From positions 2,108,001 through 2,172,000 of the forward strand of contig NZ_CP159534.1 in NCBI RefSeq assembly GCF_040529335.1: a stretch of DNA of 64,000 nucleotides, given 5' to 3'. Made by a program: the position numbers and the translations under genes. A model generated the notes under the pieces. It saw only the letters and a program-made list of their open reading frames with translations. It was not told the DNA's origin and searched no databases. The stretch comes from Streptomyces sp. HUAS MG91. GTDB taxonomy: Bacteria; Actinomycetota; Actinomycetes; Streptomycetales; Streptomycetaceae. The first letter of the stretch is position 1. Each line of letters begins with the position of its first letter. Shown here one piece after another: positions 18,250 to 26,325 of this stretch.

Positions 18250-19155
18250 ATGCTGAGAGTGTCGGACGAGATACGTGACGCGGTCGGAGCGGGGCGCCCG
18301 GTGGTGGCGCTGGAATCGACGATCATCGCTCATGGGCTGCCGCGGCCCCGGAATCTGCGGGTGGCCCTCGAACTGGAGGACGTCGTACGGGACGAGGGGG
18401 CGGTGCCCGCGACGATCGCCGTCCTGGACGGGCACCCTCATGTCGGCCTGGACAAGGCGCAGGTGGAGCGGATCGCCAACGAGGACGGCGTCCGCAAGCT
18501 GAGCCAGCGGGATCTGCCGCTCGCCATGGCGACGGGCGCCAGCGGTGCGACGACCGTCTCCGCGACGGCGCTGCTCGCGGCGCGTGCCGGGATACGGGTC
18601 TTCGCGACGGGCGGCCTCGGCGGCGTGCACCGGGGCTGGACGCGGACCCAGGACGAGTCGGCCGATCTGGGGCTGCTCGCCCGGACGCGGATCACCGTGG
18701 TCTGTGCGGGCGTCAAGTCGATCCTCGACGTGCCGGCCACGTTGCAGCGGCTGGAGACGCTGGGTGTGGCGGTGGCCGGGTACGGCACGGACCGCTTCCC
18801 CGGCTTCTATCTGGCCGACTCCGGGGAGCCGGTGGACTGGACGCTGCGCACCCCGGAGGAGGTGGCCCGGGTCATGCGGGCCCAGGACGACCTGGCGGCG
18901 CAGGAGTCGGCGCTGATCGTCGCCAACCCCGTACCCGAGGAGTCCCAGTTGGATCCGGCGCTGCACGCGCGCGTGCTGGAGAGCGGGTTGCGGGCCTGTG
19001 CCGAGGAGGGCGTCAGCGGTCAGGGCGTGACGCCCTTCCTGCTGGACCATCTGGTGCGGCACACCGACGGGGCCTCCCTGGAGGCGAACCTGGCGGCCGT
19101 GCGCGGGAACGTCCGCCTGGCCGCGCGGATCGCGGCGGCCCGGGCCCAGATGTGA
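18250..19155 (+). CDS. psuG: Pseudouridine-5'-phosphate glycosidase
   Basis: Encodes 301 residues from the ATG at 18250, preceded by GGAGGAGG; an open frame from 18136 has no such site. The enzyme breaks the C-glycosidic bond of pseudouridine 5'-phosphate to uracil and ribose 5-phosphate. Family features include VVALESTIIAHGLPRPRNL at the N-terminus, GATTVSATALLAARAGIRVFATGGLGGVHRG, DVPATLQRLETLGV, and SGQGVTPFLLDHL near the C-terminus. It overlaps the kinase gene psuK by four bases (GTGA), so the pair is translationally coupled and together degrades pseudouridine. Confidence 0.96.
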   Translation: MLRVSDEIRDAVGAGRPVVALESTIIAHGLPRPRNLRVALELEDVVRDEGAVPATIAVLDGHPHVGLDKAQVERIANEDGVRKLSQRDLPLAMATGASGATTVSATALLAARAGIRVFATGGLGGVHRGWTRTQDESADLGLLARTRITVVCAGVKSILDVPATLQRLETLGVAVAGYGTDRFPGFYLADSGEPVDWTLRTPEEVARVMRAQDDLAAQESALIVANPVPEESQLDPALHARVLESGLRACAEEGVSGQGVTPFLLDHLVRHTDGASLEANLAAVRGNVRLAARIAAARAQM

Positions 19156-20060
19156 CGCAGGCCGGTGGGGCGCTGCTCGTCGTCGGCGACGTCGTCACGG
19201 ATGTCGTCGCCCGGCATCGCGGGCCGCTCGCCCAGGGGACGGACACGGCGGCCCTGATCCGTACGGTGCCGGGGGGCGCGGGCGCCAACGTGGCCTGCTG
19301 GGCGGCGTACGCGGGCTGCCCCGATGTGGCGTTGCTCGGGCGGGTCGGCGCGGACTCGGTGCGATGGCACGAGGAGGCGCTGGTGCGGGCCGGGGTGCGG
19401 CCGCTGCTCGTGGTGGACGACGAGGCGCCGACCGGGGCCGTCGTGAGCCTCGTGGACGAGGACAACGGCGGCGAGCGGACGTTCCTGACGGACAGTGGGG
19501 CGTCGTTGCGGGTCGGGCCCGAGGACTGGTCCGCCGCGCGTCTGGACGGGGTGGGGTGGCTGCACCTGTCCGGGTATCTGTTCTTCTCCGGCTCCGGGCG
19601 GGCGCTGGTGTCCGTCGCATTGCGCGACGCACGCGCGCGTGGGGTGCCGGTGAGTGTGGATCCGGCGTCGGCCGGGTTTCTGCGGGGATTGGGGGTCGAG
19701 CGGTTTCTGGCGCTGGCCGAGGGGGTCGATGTGCTGGTGCCCAGCCGGGACGAGGCGGTGCTGCTCACTGGTGTCGAGGATCCGGGTGACGCCGGGGCGA
19801 AGTTGAGCGGGCGGTTCCCGGTGGTGGTCGTGAAGTCCGGGGCCGCGGGGGCGGTGGTCGCGCGGGGTGGGGTGGTGCGGGAGCGGGTGGGGGTCTCGGC
19901 GGGGGTGGTGGTGCGGGATTCGACGGGGGCCGGGGATGCGTTCACCGGGGCGGTGGTCGCTGCGCGGCTTCGGGGGGTTTCGTGGCGGGAGGCTGTGGGG
20001 GCGGGGTGTCGGGCCGGGGAGGTTGCGGTGGGGGTGGTCGGGGGGCGGCCGCCGGGGTGA
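19152..20060 (+). CDS. psuK: PfkB-family carbohydrate kinase, probable pseudouridine kinase
   Basis: Encodes 302 residues. It shows PfkB (ribokinase) signatures: GGAGANVACWAAYAG near residue 38 and DSTGAGDAFTGAVVAARL near residue 257, the latter with the catalytic aspartate and anion hole. Coupling to psuG by a GTGA overlap makes pseudouridine kinase the best call; it would supply the 5'-phosphate that PsuG cleaves. Substrate specificity is inferred from context. Codon use in the last third is extremely G-rich. A 76-bp repeat array follows directly. Confidence 0.88.
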   Translation: MTQAGGALLVVGDVVTDVVARHRGPLAQGTDTAALIRTVPGGAGANVACWAAYAGCPDVALLGRVGADSVRWHEEALVRAGVRPLLVVDDEAPTGAVVSLVDEDNGGERTFLTDSGASLRVGPEDWSAARLDGVGWLHLSGYLFFSGSGRALVSVALRDARARGVPVSVDPASAGFLRGLGVERFLALAEGVDVLVPSRDEAVLLTGVEDPGDAGAKLSGRFPVVVVKSGAAGAVVARGGVVRERVGVSAGVVVRDSTGAGDAFTGAVVAARLRGVSWREAVGAGCRAGEVAVGVVGGRPPG

Positions 20061-20144
20061 GCGTGACGGGCGGGGCGCAGGGCCCCCAGGGTGTTGTTGG
20101 GGAGGGGGCGCGGTCGGTGGGCGGGTGCGGGGTGGTGGTGGGCT

Positions 20145-20410
20145 GAGCGCGCAGTTCCCCGCGCCCCCATCACGGCGCTTGGCCAAGGCGTCCATTTCGA
20201 GTGCGCGTTGTCGAGAGCCGAGCGCGCAGTTCCCCGCGTCCCCCATCGGGGCACCTCAGCTGCCACGTTCACCTTGAGTACGCGTCGTCGAAGGCCGAGC
20301 GCGCAGATCCCCGCGCCCCCTTCGGGGCGCCTCAGCTGCGGCGTTCACTTCGAATGCGCGTCGTCGAAGGCTGGGCACGCAGTTCCCCGCGCCCCTTTCG
20401 GGGCGGGCGG
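20145..20410 (+). repeat. 76-bp tandem repeat array (about 3.4 copies) between convergent genes
   Basis: Four copies of the core GCGCAGTTCCCCGCGCCCC (with one or two changes) start at about 20148, 20223, 20300 and 20378, a spacing of 75-77 bp. Between cores the repeated text includes CCTCAGCTGC, CGTTCACTTCGA and TGCGCGTCGTCGAAGGC. The core plus following CxTCGGGGCGCC can fold into a hairpin. The array fills most of the 379-bp space between psuK and the convergent methyltransferase gene; I see no gene in it. The same core occurs inverted near 58.85 kb. Confidence 0.85.
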
Positions 20411-20439
20411 CTTCCTGTGCTCGTATCGCGGTGCCTCGG

Positions 20440-21243
20440 TTACTGGGCCTTTTTGCCCCATACCGAGATCAAGGGGGCCGTCGCCAGGTCCATCGTGCCT
20501 TCTGCCACGTTCGCCAAGTGGCGGTCGATCTCGGCGTTCGTGGCCAGGTTCGCCGAGACCAGGTCGGCTCGGATCTGTTCGACCGTGGCCGCTTCCAGAG
20601 CCGTGCAGGCGGGCGAGGTCAGGGGGAAGTACGCGTCCGCCTCCACCTGACGCAGACCGGCCTCGCGCAGCAGGCGCGGGAGTTTGCGGCCGTAGCTCAG
20701 GTCGGCGCCGCGCTCGGCGAGCAGGGAACGGAAGCCGTGGCGAAGCCGGTTGGCCAACTGCTGTTCGGGACCGTACTCGTCGGGGCAGAGCAGCGGCTGG
20801 AGGGCGGGGTCGGCGTCCTCGATGAGGAGGCGGCCGCCGGGGCGCAGCGCCTGGATCATGGACTGGAGCGCCCGCTCCCGGTCCGGGACATGGACCAGGA
20901 CGAGCCGGGCGTGCACCAGGTCGAAGCTCTCGGCCGGCGGGGCGTCGACGCCGACGTCGTGCCGGCGAACCTCGACCGGTGAACGCGGCGAACTGGTCTG
21001 CCAGGACGTGTCGATGTCGGTGGCGAGCACGCGGCCGGTCGGCCCGACCTGCCGGGCGAGCCAGGACACCACCGAGGTGCCCCCTGCGCCGACCTCCCAG
21101 CAGCGCCAGCCGGATCCGATGCCGAGCCGCTCGATGTGACGGAACGTCGTGGGGTCGAACAGCGTCGACAGCGCGTCGAACCGCTGGCCCGCCTCGGGCC
21201 GCTGATTGTCGAGAAGGTATGCGTGGCCGCCGGATGGAGTCAT
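20440..21243 (-). CDS. Class I SAM-dependent methyltransferase
   Basis: Encodes 267 residues from the ATG at 21243 (MTPSGGHAYLLDNQRPEAGQRF). The Rossmann fold motifs are CWEVGAGGTSVVSWLARQVGPTGRVLATDID (SAM-binding loop and acidic end of strand 2), SFDLVHARLVLVHVPDRERAL (strand 4) and LRPGGRLLIEDADP (strand 5). It resembles ubiE-like and actinomycete antibiotic-type methyltransferases of about 270 residues. The acceptor is unknown. It is a single gene; its stop lies just past the 76-bp repeat array. Confidence 0.88.
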   Translation of the reverse strand: MTPSGGHAYLLDNQRPEAGQRFDALSTLFDPTTFRHIERLGIGSGWRCWEVGAGGTSVVSWLARQVGPTGRVLATDIDTSWQTSSPRSPVEVRRHDVGVDAPPAESFDLVHARLVLVHVPDRERALQSMIQALRPGGRLLIEDADPALQPLLCPDEYGPEQQLANRLRHGFRSLLAERGADLSYGRKLPRLLREAGLRQVEADAYFPLTSPACTALEAATVEQIRADLVSANLATNAEIDRHLANVAEGTMDLATAPLISVWGKKAQ

Positions 21244-21476
21244 GTCCCGATCATCCCAGCCCCACCGCGTATACCGGGCATTTGACCTGGCCGCGGACGT
21301 CTCCGTAGAGATCACCGCAGAGACCGCCCCGAAGAGATCCGGAGCGGAATCCTCCGTTCCCACAGGGCTCGACACGATGTCGGCGATCGCTGGCAGACTG
21401 GCTCGCCAGGTCGTCCTCACCAGCGGGACGACGGCCAGGTACCAGCACGTACGCACAGCGGCACGAGGAGCCGAGC

Positions 21477-22604
21477 ATGTCGATGGCGGGCAATCTGCGA
21501 AGGGTCGGCAGCCTGCGCAAGGTGGGCGGGCTGCGGAGAGTCGCGCGTCTGGCACGCCGCAGACCGCGGGTCGACCTGAGCCACCCGGCGCGCTCCCCGC
21601 TCGGGTCGGCGGTGGTCAACTGCGTGACGTACCGGGACGGACGGCGGGAGACGGGCGGGCGGGACCTCGTCGAGGCGGTGCGCGCGGTGCGCAAGGCGGA
21701 CGACGGGTTCGTGTGGCTCGGCCTGCACGAGCCGTCGGAGCTGGAGTTCGCCGACATCGCGGAGCTGTTCGATCTGCATCCGCTCGCGGTGGAGGACGCG
21801 GTCCACGCGCATCAGCGGCCGAAGGTCGAGCGGTACGGGACGACGCTGTTCGCCGTTCTGAAGACGGTCTGTTACGTCGAGCACGCGGAGCTGACGGCCA
21901 CCAGCGAGGTCGTCGACACCGGCGAGATCATGGTGTTCGTCGGCCATGACTTCGTCATCACGGTGCGGCACGGACGGCACGGTTCGCTCGGACCGGTGCG
22001 CGAGTCGCTGGAGGCGAACGCGGAGCAGCTCGCCAAGGGGCCGGCGGCGGTGCTGCACGCCATCGCGGACAGTGTGGTCGACGACTATCTGACGGTGATC
22101 GACGAGGTCCAGGCGGACATCGACGAGGTCGAGACGGAGGTCTTCGCGAGGAACGGAGCACGGACCGATCCCGGCCGGATCTACCAGCTCAAGCGGGAGC
22201 TGCTGGAGTTGAAGCGGGCGGTGGCCCCGCTGTCCCGTCCGGTGCTGGAGCTGGCGGGGCGGCCGTTCCCGGCCGTGCCGCCGGAGATACAGGCGTACTT
22301 CCGTGACGTGTCGGACCATCTGCTGCGCGCGGTGGAGCAGATAGCGGCGTTCGACGAACTGCTCAACTCGATTCTGCAGGCCCATCTCGCGCAGGTGACG
22401 GTCGCGCAGAACGAGGACATGCGCAAGATCACGGCGTGGGCCGCGATCGTCGCGGTGCCGACGATGGGCTGCGGGATCTACGGCATGAATTTCGATCACA
22501 TGCCGGAGCTGCACTGGCGGTTCGGCTATCCGCTCATGCTGTCCGTCATCGCCGGGATCTGCTTCGTGGTCTACCGGGGCTTCAAGCGCAACGGGTGGCT
22601 GTGA
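21477..22604 (+). CDS. corA: Magnesium/cobalt transport protein CorA
   Basis: Encodes 375 residues. A long cytoplasmic domain is followed by two membrane helices at the C-terminus; the signature YGMNF that forms the ion filter lies at the end of the first (IVAVPTMGCGIYGMNF), and the protein ends in the basic VVYRGFKRNGWL. CorA pentamers import Mg2+ along the membrane potential. The first 40 residues are very basic and contain repeats of LRRVG/LRKVG (GNLRRVGSLRKVGGLRRVARLARRR type), an unusual leader for CorA that could reflect an upstream start chosen too far out, but no better start is seen. Confidence 0.93.
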   Translation: MSMAGNLRRVGSLRKVGGLRRVARLARRRPRVDLSHPARSPLGSAVVNCVTYRDGRRETGGRDLVEAVRAVRKADDGFVWLGLHEPSELEFADIAELFDLHPLAVEDAVHAHQRPKVERYGTTLFAVLKTVCYVEHAELTATSEVVDTGEIMVFVGHDFVITVRHGRHGSLGPVRESLEANAEQLAKGPAAVLHAIADSVVDDYLTVIDEVQADIDEVETEVFARNGARTDPGRIYQLKRELLELKRAVAPLSRPVLELAGRPFPAVPPEIQAYFRDVSDHLLRAVEQIAAFDELLNSILQAHLAQVTVAQNEDMRKITAWAAIVAVPTMGCGIYGMNFDHMPELHWRFGYPLMLSVIAGICFVVYRGFKRNGWL

Positions 22605-22623
22605 CGGCGGGCCGCCCGGCCGG

Positions 22624-23268
22624 TCAGCCGCCGTTCCAGGCGGGATGGCGGGGGTCGTCGGCGCGGATGACGACATCGGCGTGCTCGGTGGGGGCGGTCT
22701 CGGAGTCGTAGCGGGCGAACGCCGGAAGGGTCCAGTGGTCGGACTCGGGGGTGCGGCGGCGCAGGGCGCCGGGCGACAGGCTCACATGGACCGTCAGGTC
22801 GAACGGGAACCAGTGGTTCAGGAGGAGAGGGCCGTGGAGCAACAGGACTCCGCCCGGCGCGAGCGGGACGGGGGCGCTGCGGGTGGCGCGGTCGGTGACC
22901 GGGTCCCACAGGTCGGGCAGGACGCGGCCGGTGCCGTCCGGTTCGAGGGGGCCGAACACCTCGCGCCACAGGGCGCCCGTGTCGAACCAGCCGGTGTAGT
23001 ACGCCTCGACGTCCTCGTGCCCGTACTCGTAACGGAGGGAGGCCGGGCGCAGGAAGCCGTCCGTCGCGACGGGCAGCGAAGACCGGCCGCGCACGCGCAG
23101 CGCTTCGTGGACGCGGGCCGCGAGATCGCCGGGGCGGGCGGCCGGCGCCCCGTCGAGGGCGACCTTCGGCCAGGGGCCGCCGTCGGACGGCTTCAGGTCG
23201 AGCAGGCGCTCGGCGAGGGCGTCGCCCAGCCGTTCCCAGGTGATCGGTTCAAGTCGCACACGGTCCAT
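22624..23268 (-). CDS. Uridine kinase-like protein with degenerate P-loop
   Basis: Encodes 214 residues with the fold pattern of the uridine kinase/phosphoribulokinase group. Strand 1 and the P-loop region read KVALDGAPAARPGDLAARV, where a normal kinase would have GxSGSGKS/T; there is no lysine and no Ser/Thr. Further landmarks remain: ATDGFLRPASLRYEYG, YTGWFDTGALWREV (the substrate Asp/Tyr region), GGVLLLHGPLLL and VIRADDPRHP. Such 'uridine kinases' are conserved in Streptomyces. Without the phosphate-binding lysine it may be a non-catalytic or regulatory relative. Converges on corA. Confidence 0.75.
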   Translation of the reverse strand: MDRVRLEPITWERLGDALAERLLDLKPSDGGPWPKVALDGAPAARPGDLAARVHEALRVRGRSSLPVATDGFLRPASLRYEYGHEDVEAYYTGWFDTGALWREVFGPLEPDGTGRVLPDLWDPVTDRATRSAPVPLAPGGVLLLHGPLLLNHWFPFDLTVHVSLSPGALRRRTPESDHWTLPAFARYDSETAPTEHADVVIRADDPRHPAWNGG

Positions 23269-23324
23269 GATGCCGGGCGGCGCGGGAGCGGTGGCCGAGT
23301 GTCCGGGGTGGGCATGACGTCGGT

Positions 23325-24071
23325 ATGAGCGGCGTCGATCGTCCCTTTCCCGTCACGCGCGGTCCCCTTGTCTTCCAGCCGGTCAAGCGGCGGCGGTGCG
23401 GCGCGTGCCGGAGCGGGCCGCTCGCGCTGCTGGTGCTCGAGGACGGTCAGCCGCGCTGCCTGGACTGCGCGGACCTGGGGCATCTGGTGTTCCTGCCGCG
23501 CGGCGACAACGCGCTGACGAGGCGGGCGAGGGAGGAGAGCGGGCTGTCGGCGGTCGTGGTGCGGTTCCACCGGCGGCGGGGGCGGTACGAGCGGCAGGGG
23601 GTGATGGTCGAGGAGGAGGGGCTCGCGCGGGCCGAGGCGCGGTGTCTGGCCGACGCGGAGGCGCGAGCGCGGCGCCGGGAGCGGGATGCCGCGCGGCGGG
23701 CGGCGGAGGATGTGCGGTTCGTGGCGGCGTTCGCGGCGGAGATCCGTCGGCTGTTTCCCGGGTGTCCCGAGGCGCGGGCCCGGGCCGTCGCCGGGCATGC
23801 GGGGATGCGCGGCAGCGGGCGGGTGGGGCGCAGCGCGGCGGGGCGGGCGCTGTCGGAAGGGGCGGTGACGGCGGCCGTGCGCGCCGCGGTGCGGCACGGG
23901 GACACGCCGTACGACCGGTTGCTGATGGCGGGAGTGGCGCGGAGGGAGGCGCGGAGTCGGGTCGGCGGGGCGGTGCGGGCGGTGCTCGATGAGTGGGCGG
24001 CGGGCGGTTCCGCGGGGGCTGGTGAGGCGGCGGGTGCGGGTGATTCCGGGGAGCCGGGCCCAGGAGCGTGA
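23325..24071 (+). CDS. DUF2293 domain-containing protein with N-terminal zinc ribbon
   Basis: Encodes 248 residues. Two CxxC pairs (CGAC and CLDC, about 22 residues apart) near residues 25-50 look like a zinc ribbon. A long Arg/Ala/Glu-rich helix follows (EEGLARAEARCLADAEARARRRERDAARRAAEDVRF), then the DUF2293 domain (IRRLFPGCPEARARAVAGHA ... VTAAVRAAVRHGDTPYDRLLMAGVARREARSRV). The family has no known function; the domain is thought to be nucleic-acid related. The gene is divergent from the kinase-like gene across 56 bp. Confidence 0.8.
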   Translation: MSGVDRPFPVTRGPLVFQPVKRRRCGACRSGPLALLVLEDGQPRCLDCADLGHLVFLPRGDNALTRRAREESGLSAVVVRFHRRRGRYERQGVMVEEEGLARAEARCLADAEARARRRERDAARRAAEDVRFVAAFAAEIRRLFPGCPEARARAVAGHAGMRGSGRVGRSAAGRALSEGAVTAAVRAAVRHGDTPYDRLLMAGVARREARSRVGGAVRAVLDEWAAGGSAGAGEAAGAGDSGEPGPGA

Positions 24072-24198
24072 TCGAACGTGATGAATTCGGTATGCGGAAG
24101 GTGTTCATACATGAGTGGAAACCGCTCCCACTACGCACACATGTGCGGCATGATCCCCTCACATAACAGTCAGGGGGACGGACCAGGGGGGCCAGAGG

Positions 24199-24684
24199 AT
24201 GATCGAGGGGCCGTATTTCGTTCTGGTGGTGCTCGGGGCGCTGTGGTGCGGAGTCGCGGCCGGGGTGTTCGTCGCGTTCTCGACCCTGGTCATGCGCGGG
24301 CTCGGCGCGCTGCCGGCCGCGCGCGGGATCGCCGCGATGAACTCGATCAATGTCGCCGCGATGACCCCCGCCTTCATGGTCGTCTTCATGGGTGCTGCCC
24401 TGCTGTGCGCGGTGATCGCGGTCGTGACGTTCGTGCTCTGGCCGGAGCCCGGAACCGTTGAGCTGCTCGTGGGGTGCGTGCTGTATCTGGCGGGGTCGTT
24501 CGGGGTGACCGTCGTGGCGAACATTCCGCGCAACGACGCGCTCGCCAAGCTGGCCGGCGACGAGGATTCGGAGCGCAGCGCGGCGTACTGGCGTCGCTAT
24601 CTGAGCGAGTGGACCCTGTGGAACCACGTCCGGGGCGGCGCCGCGCTCGCCGCGTCGGCGGCGTTCGTGCTCTCCCTGACCTGA
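24199..24684 (+). CDS. DUF1772 (anthrone oxygenase-like) integral membrane protein
   Basis: Encodes 161 residues with four hydrophobic helices: YFVLVVLGALWCGVAAGVFVAFS, MTPAFMVVFMGAALLCAVIAVVTFVLW, LLVGCVLYLAGSFGVTVVANIPRNDAL and a C-terminal AALAASAAFVLSLT. The N-x-x-P-(R/L)-N-(D/E) motif (NIPRNDAL) and W-x-x-Y-x-x-x-W (WRRYLSEWTLWNHVR) identify DUF1772, a family that includes fungal anthrone oxygenases and many bacterial proteins of unknown function. Start is ATG; the 127 bp upstream hold no other gene. Confidence 0.85.
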   Translation: MIEGPYFVLVVLGALWCGVAAGVFVAFSTLVMRGLGALPAARGIAAMNSINVAAMTPAFMVVFMGAALLCAVIAVVTFVLWPEPGTVELLVGCVLYLAGSFGVTVVANIPRNDALAKLAGDEDSERSAAYWRRYLSEWTLWNHVRGGAALAASAAFVLSLT

Positions 24685-24764
24685 GCGCCCGGTTCGGCGG
24701 AACGGGCGGGGTGCACCGACCCGACGTATCGTGACGAAAGGTGTCACAGCGTAGGGAGAGGGCC

Positions 24765-26255
24765 ATGGCCGACCCCAAGGGCTTTCTCACCACGCCGCGA
24801 CAGGAGGCACCGCGCCGCCCGGTCGAGGAGCGGGTGCGCGACTGGGCCGAGGTCCACGTCCCCGGCGGGCTGCTGCCGATCGTGGGCGCGCAGGCGGACC
24901 GGTGCATGGACTGCGGGATCCCGTTCTGCCACGAGGCCTGCCCGCTGGGTAACCTGATCCCGGAGTGGAACGAGCTCGTGGCCCGGGACGACTGGCGCGC
25001 CGCGAGCGAGCGGCTGCACGCCACCAACAACTTTCCGGAGTTCACGGGGCGGCTGTGCCCCGCGCCCTGCGAGGCGGGCTGTGTCCTCGCCATCAATCAG
25101 CCCGCGGTGACCATCAAGAACGTGGAGGTGACGATCGCGGAGCGGGGCTGGGCCGAGGGTTTCGTCGCCGCCCGGCCGCCGGGGCGGCTCAGCGGGCGGA
25201 CCGTCGCCGTCATCGGTTCGGGGCCCGCCGGGCTCGCGGCGGCGCAGCAGTTGACGCGTGCGGGGCACACCGTCGCCGTGTACGAGCGGGACGACCGGGT
25301 GGGCGGGCTGCTGCGGTACGGGATCCCCTCCTTCAAGATGGAGAAGTCCCAACTGGAGCGGAGAGTAGCGCAGTTGGTGGCGGAGGGCGTGCGGTTCCGT
25401 ACAGGCGTGGAGATCGGGAAGCACCTCGGGGCCGACCGCTTGCGGGCCCGGTACGACGCCGTGATCGTCGCCACCGGGGCGACGGCTTGGCGGGAACTGG
25501 ATTTGCCGGGGCGGGAGTTGGCCGGAGTCCATCAGGCGATGGAGTATCTGCCGCTCGCCAACCGGGTCTGTGAGGGCGATCTGGAGGTGTCACCGCTCTC
25601 CGCGGAAGGCAAGCACGTCGTCATCGTCGGCGGCGGGGACACCGGAGCGGACTGTCTGGGCACGGCGGTACGGGAACGGGCGGCGTCCGTCTCGCAGTTG
25701 GACATCTACGCCCGCCCCGGTGACGTGCGCGACGAGGCGGCCGAGCCCTGGCCGACGTATCCGAAGCTGTACCGGCTGTCGGCCGCGCACGAGGAGGCGG
25801 GTGAGCTGCGGACCGCCCCGGCTGCCGACGCGGACGCGCGGCTCTTCGCGGCGTCGACGCTCCGCCTCACCGGGGACGCGGACGGGCGGGTGCGGGAGGT
25901 GCACCTGGTCGAGGTGGACGCGGAGCGCAGGCCGCGGGCCGGGACGGAGCGCGGGCTGCCCGCCGATCTGGTGCTGATCGCGCTCGGCTTCCACGGTCCG
26001 GAGCGCCGGGCCGACGGATTGGCGGACCAGTTGGGGCTCGGGACGGGCGAGCGGGGCGGGTTCGCGCGGGACGCCACGTTCGCGACCGAGGTGCCGGGGG
26101 TGTTCGTCGCCGGGGACGCGGGGCGGGGGCAGTCGCTCGTGGTGTGGGCGATCGCGGAGGGACGGGCCGCCGCCGCGGCGGTCGACCGGTGGCTGACGGG
26201 GTCGACGCGGCTGCCGGCGCCGATCGGGGCACACGACCGCCCCATGGAGGTGTGA
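24765..26255 (+). CDS. gltD: Glutamate synthase small subunit-like oxidoreductase (orphan GltD)
   Basis: Encodes 496 residues from the ATG at 24765, ten bases after GGGAGAGG; a GTG 24 bases upstream is also open. Two N-terminal cysteine clusters that bind 4Fe-4S clusters are present (CMDCGIPFCHEACPLGN and LCPAPCEAGC). An FAD-binding dinucleotide motif follows (VIGSGPAGLAAAQQLTRAGH), then an NADPH-binding one (HVVIVGGGDTGADCLG), then VFVAGDAGRGQSLVVWAIAEGR. The small subunit feeds NADPH electrons to GltB for glutamate formation, but no gltB is nearby. It may serve a distant large subunit or another partner. Confidence 0.93.
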   Translation: MADPKGFLTTPRQEAPRRPVEERVRDWAEVHVPGGLLPIVGAQADRCMDCGIPFCHEACPLGNLIPEWNELVARDDWRAASERLHATNNFPEFTGRLCPAPCEAGCVLAINQPAVTIKNVEVTIAERGWAEGFVAARPPGRLSGRTVAVIGSGPAGLAAAQQLTRAGHTVAVYERDDRVGGLLRYGIPSFKMEKSQLERRVAQLVAEGVRFRTGVEIGKHLGADRLRARYDAVIVATGATAWRELDLPGRELAGVHQAMEYLPLANRVCEGDLEVSPLSAEGKHVVIVGGGDTGADCLGTAVRERAASVSQLDIYARPGDVRDEAAEPWPTYPKLYRLSAAHEEAGELRTAPAADADARLFAASTLRLTGDADGRVREVHLVEVDAERRPRAGTERGLPADLVLIALGFHGPERRADGLADQLGLGTGERGGFARDATFATEVPGVFVAGDAGRGQSLVVWAIAEGRAAAAAVDRWLTGSTRLPAPIGAHDRPMEV

Positions 26256-26325
26256 GACCCGCTCCAGCGGCCGGTGTCTCCGGCCGCGCGAGCCGTGTCA
26301 GTGGCCGTCGGTAGGGTGCGGCCTC

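Noticed and set aside
20145..20410. CRISPR array
   Set aside because: The 75-77 bp units are repeated along most of their length, with no unique spacers of constant size, and there are no cas genes.
24078..24198. Small plus-strand peptide gene before the DUF1772 gene
   Set aside because: The frame runs on into the DUF1772 coding sequence out of phase, has no ribosome site, and includes unusual codons; more likely a promoter region.
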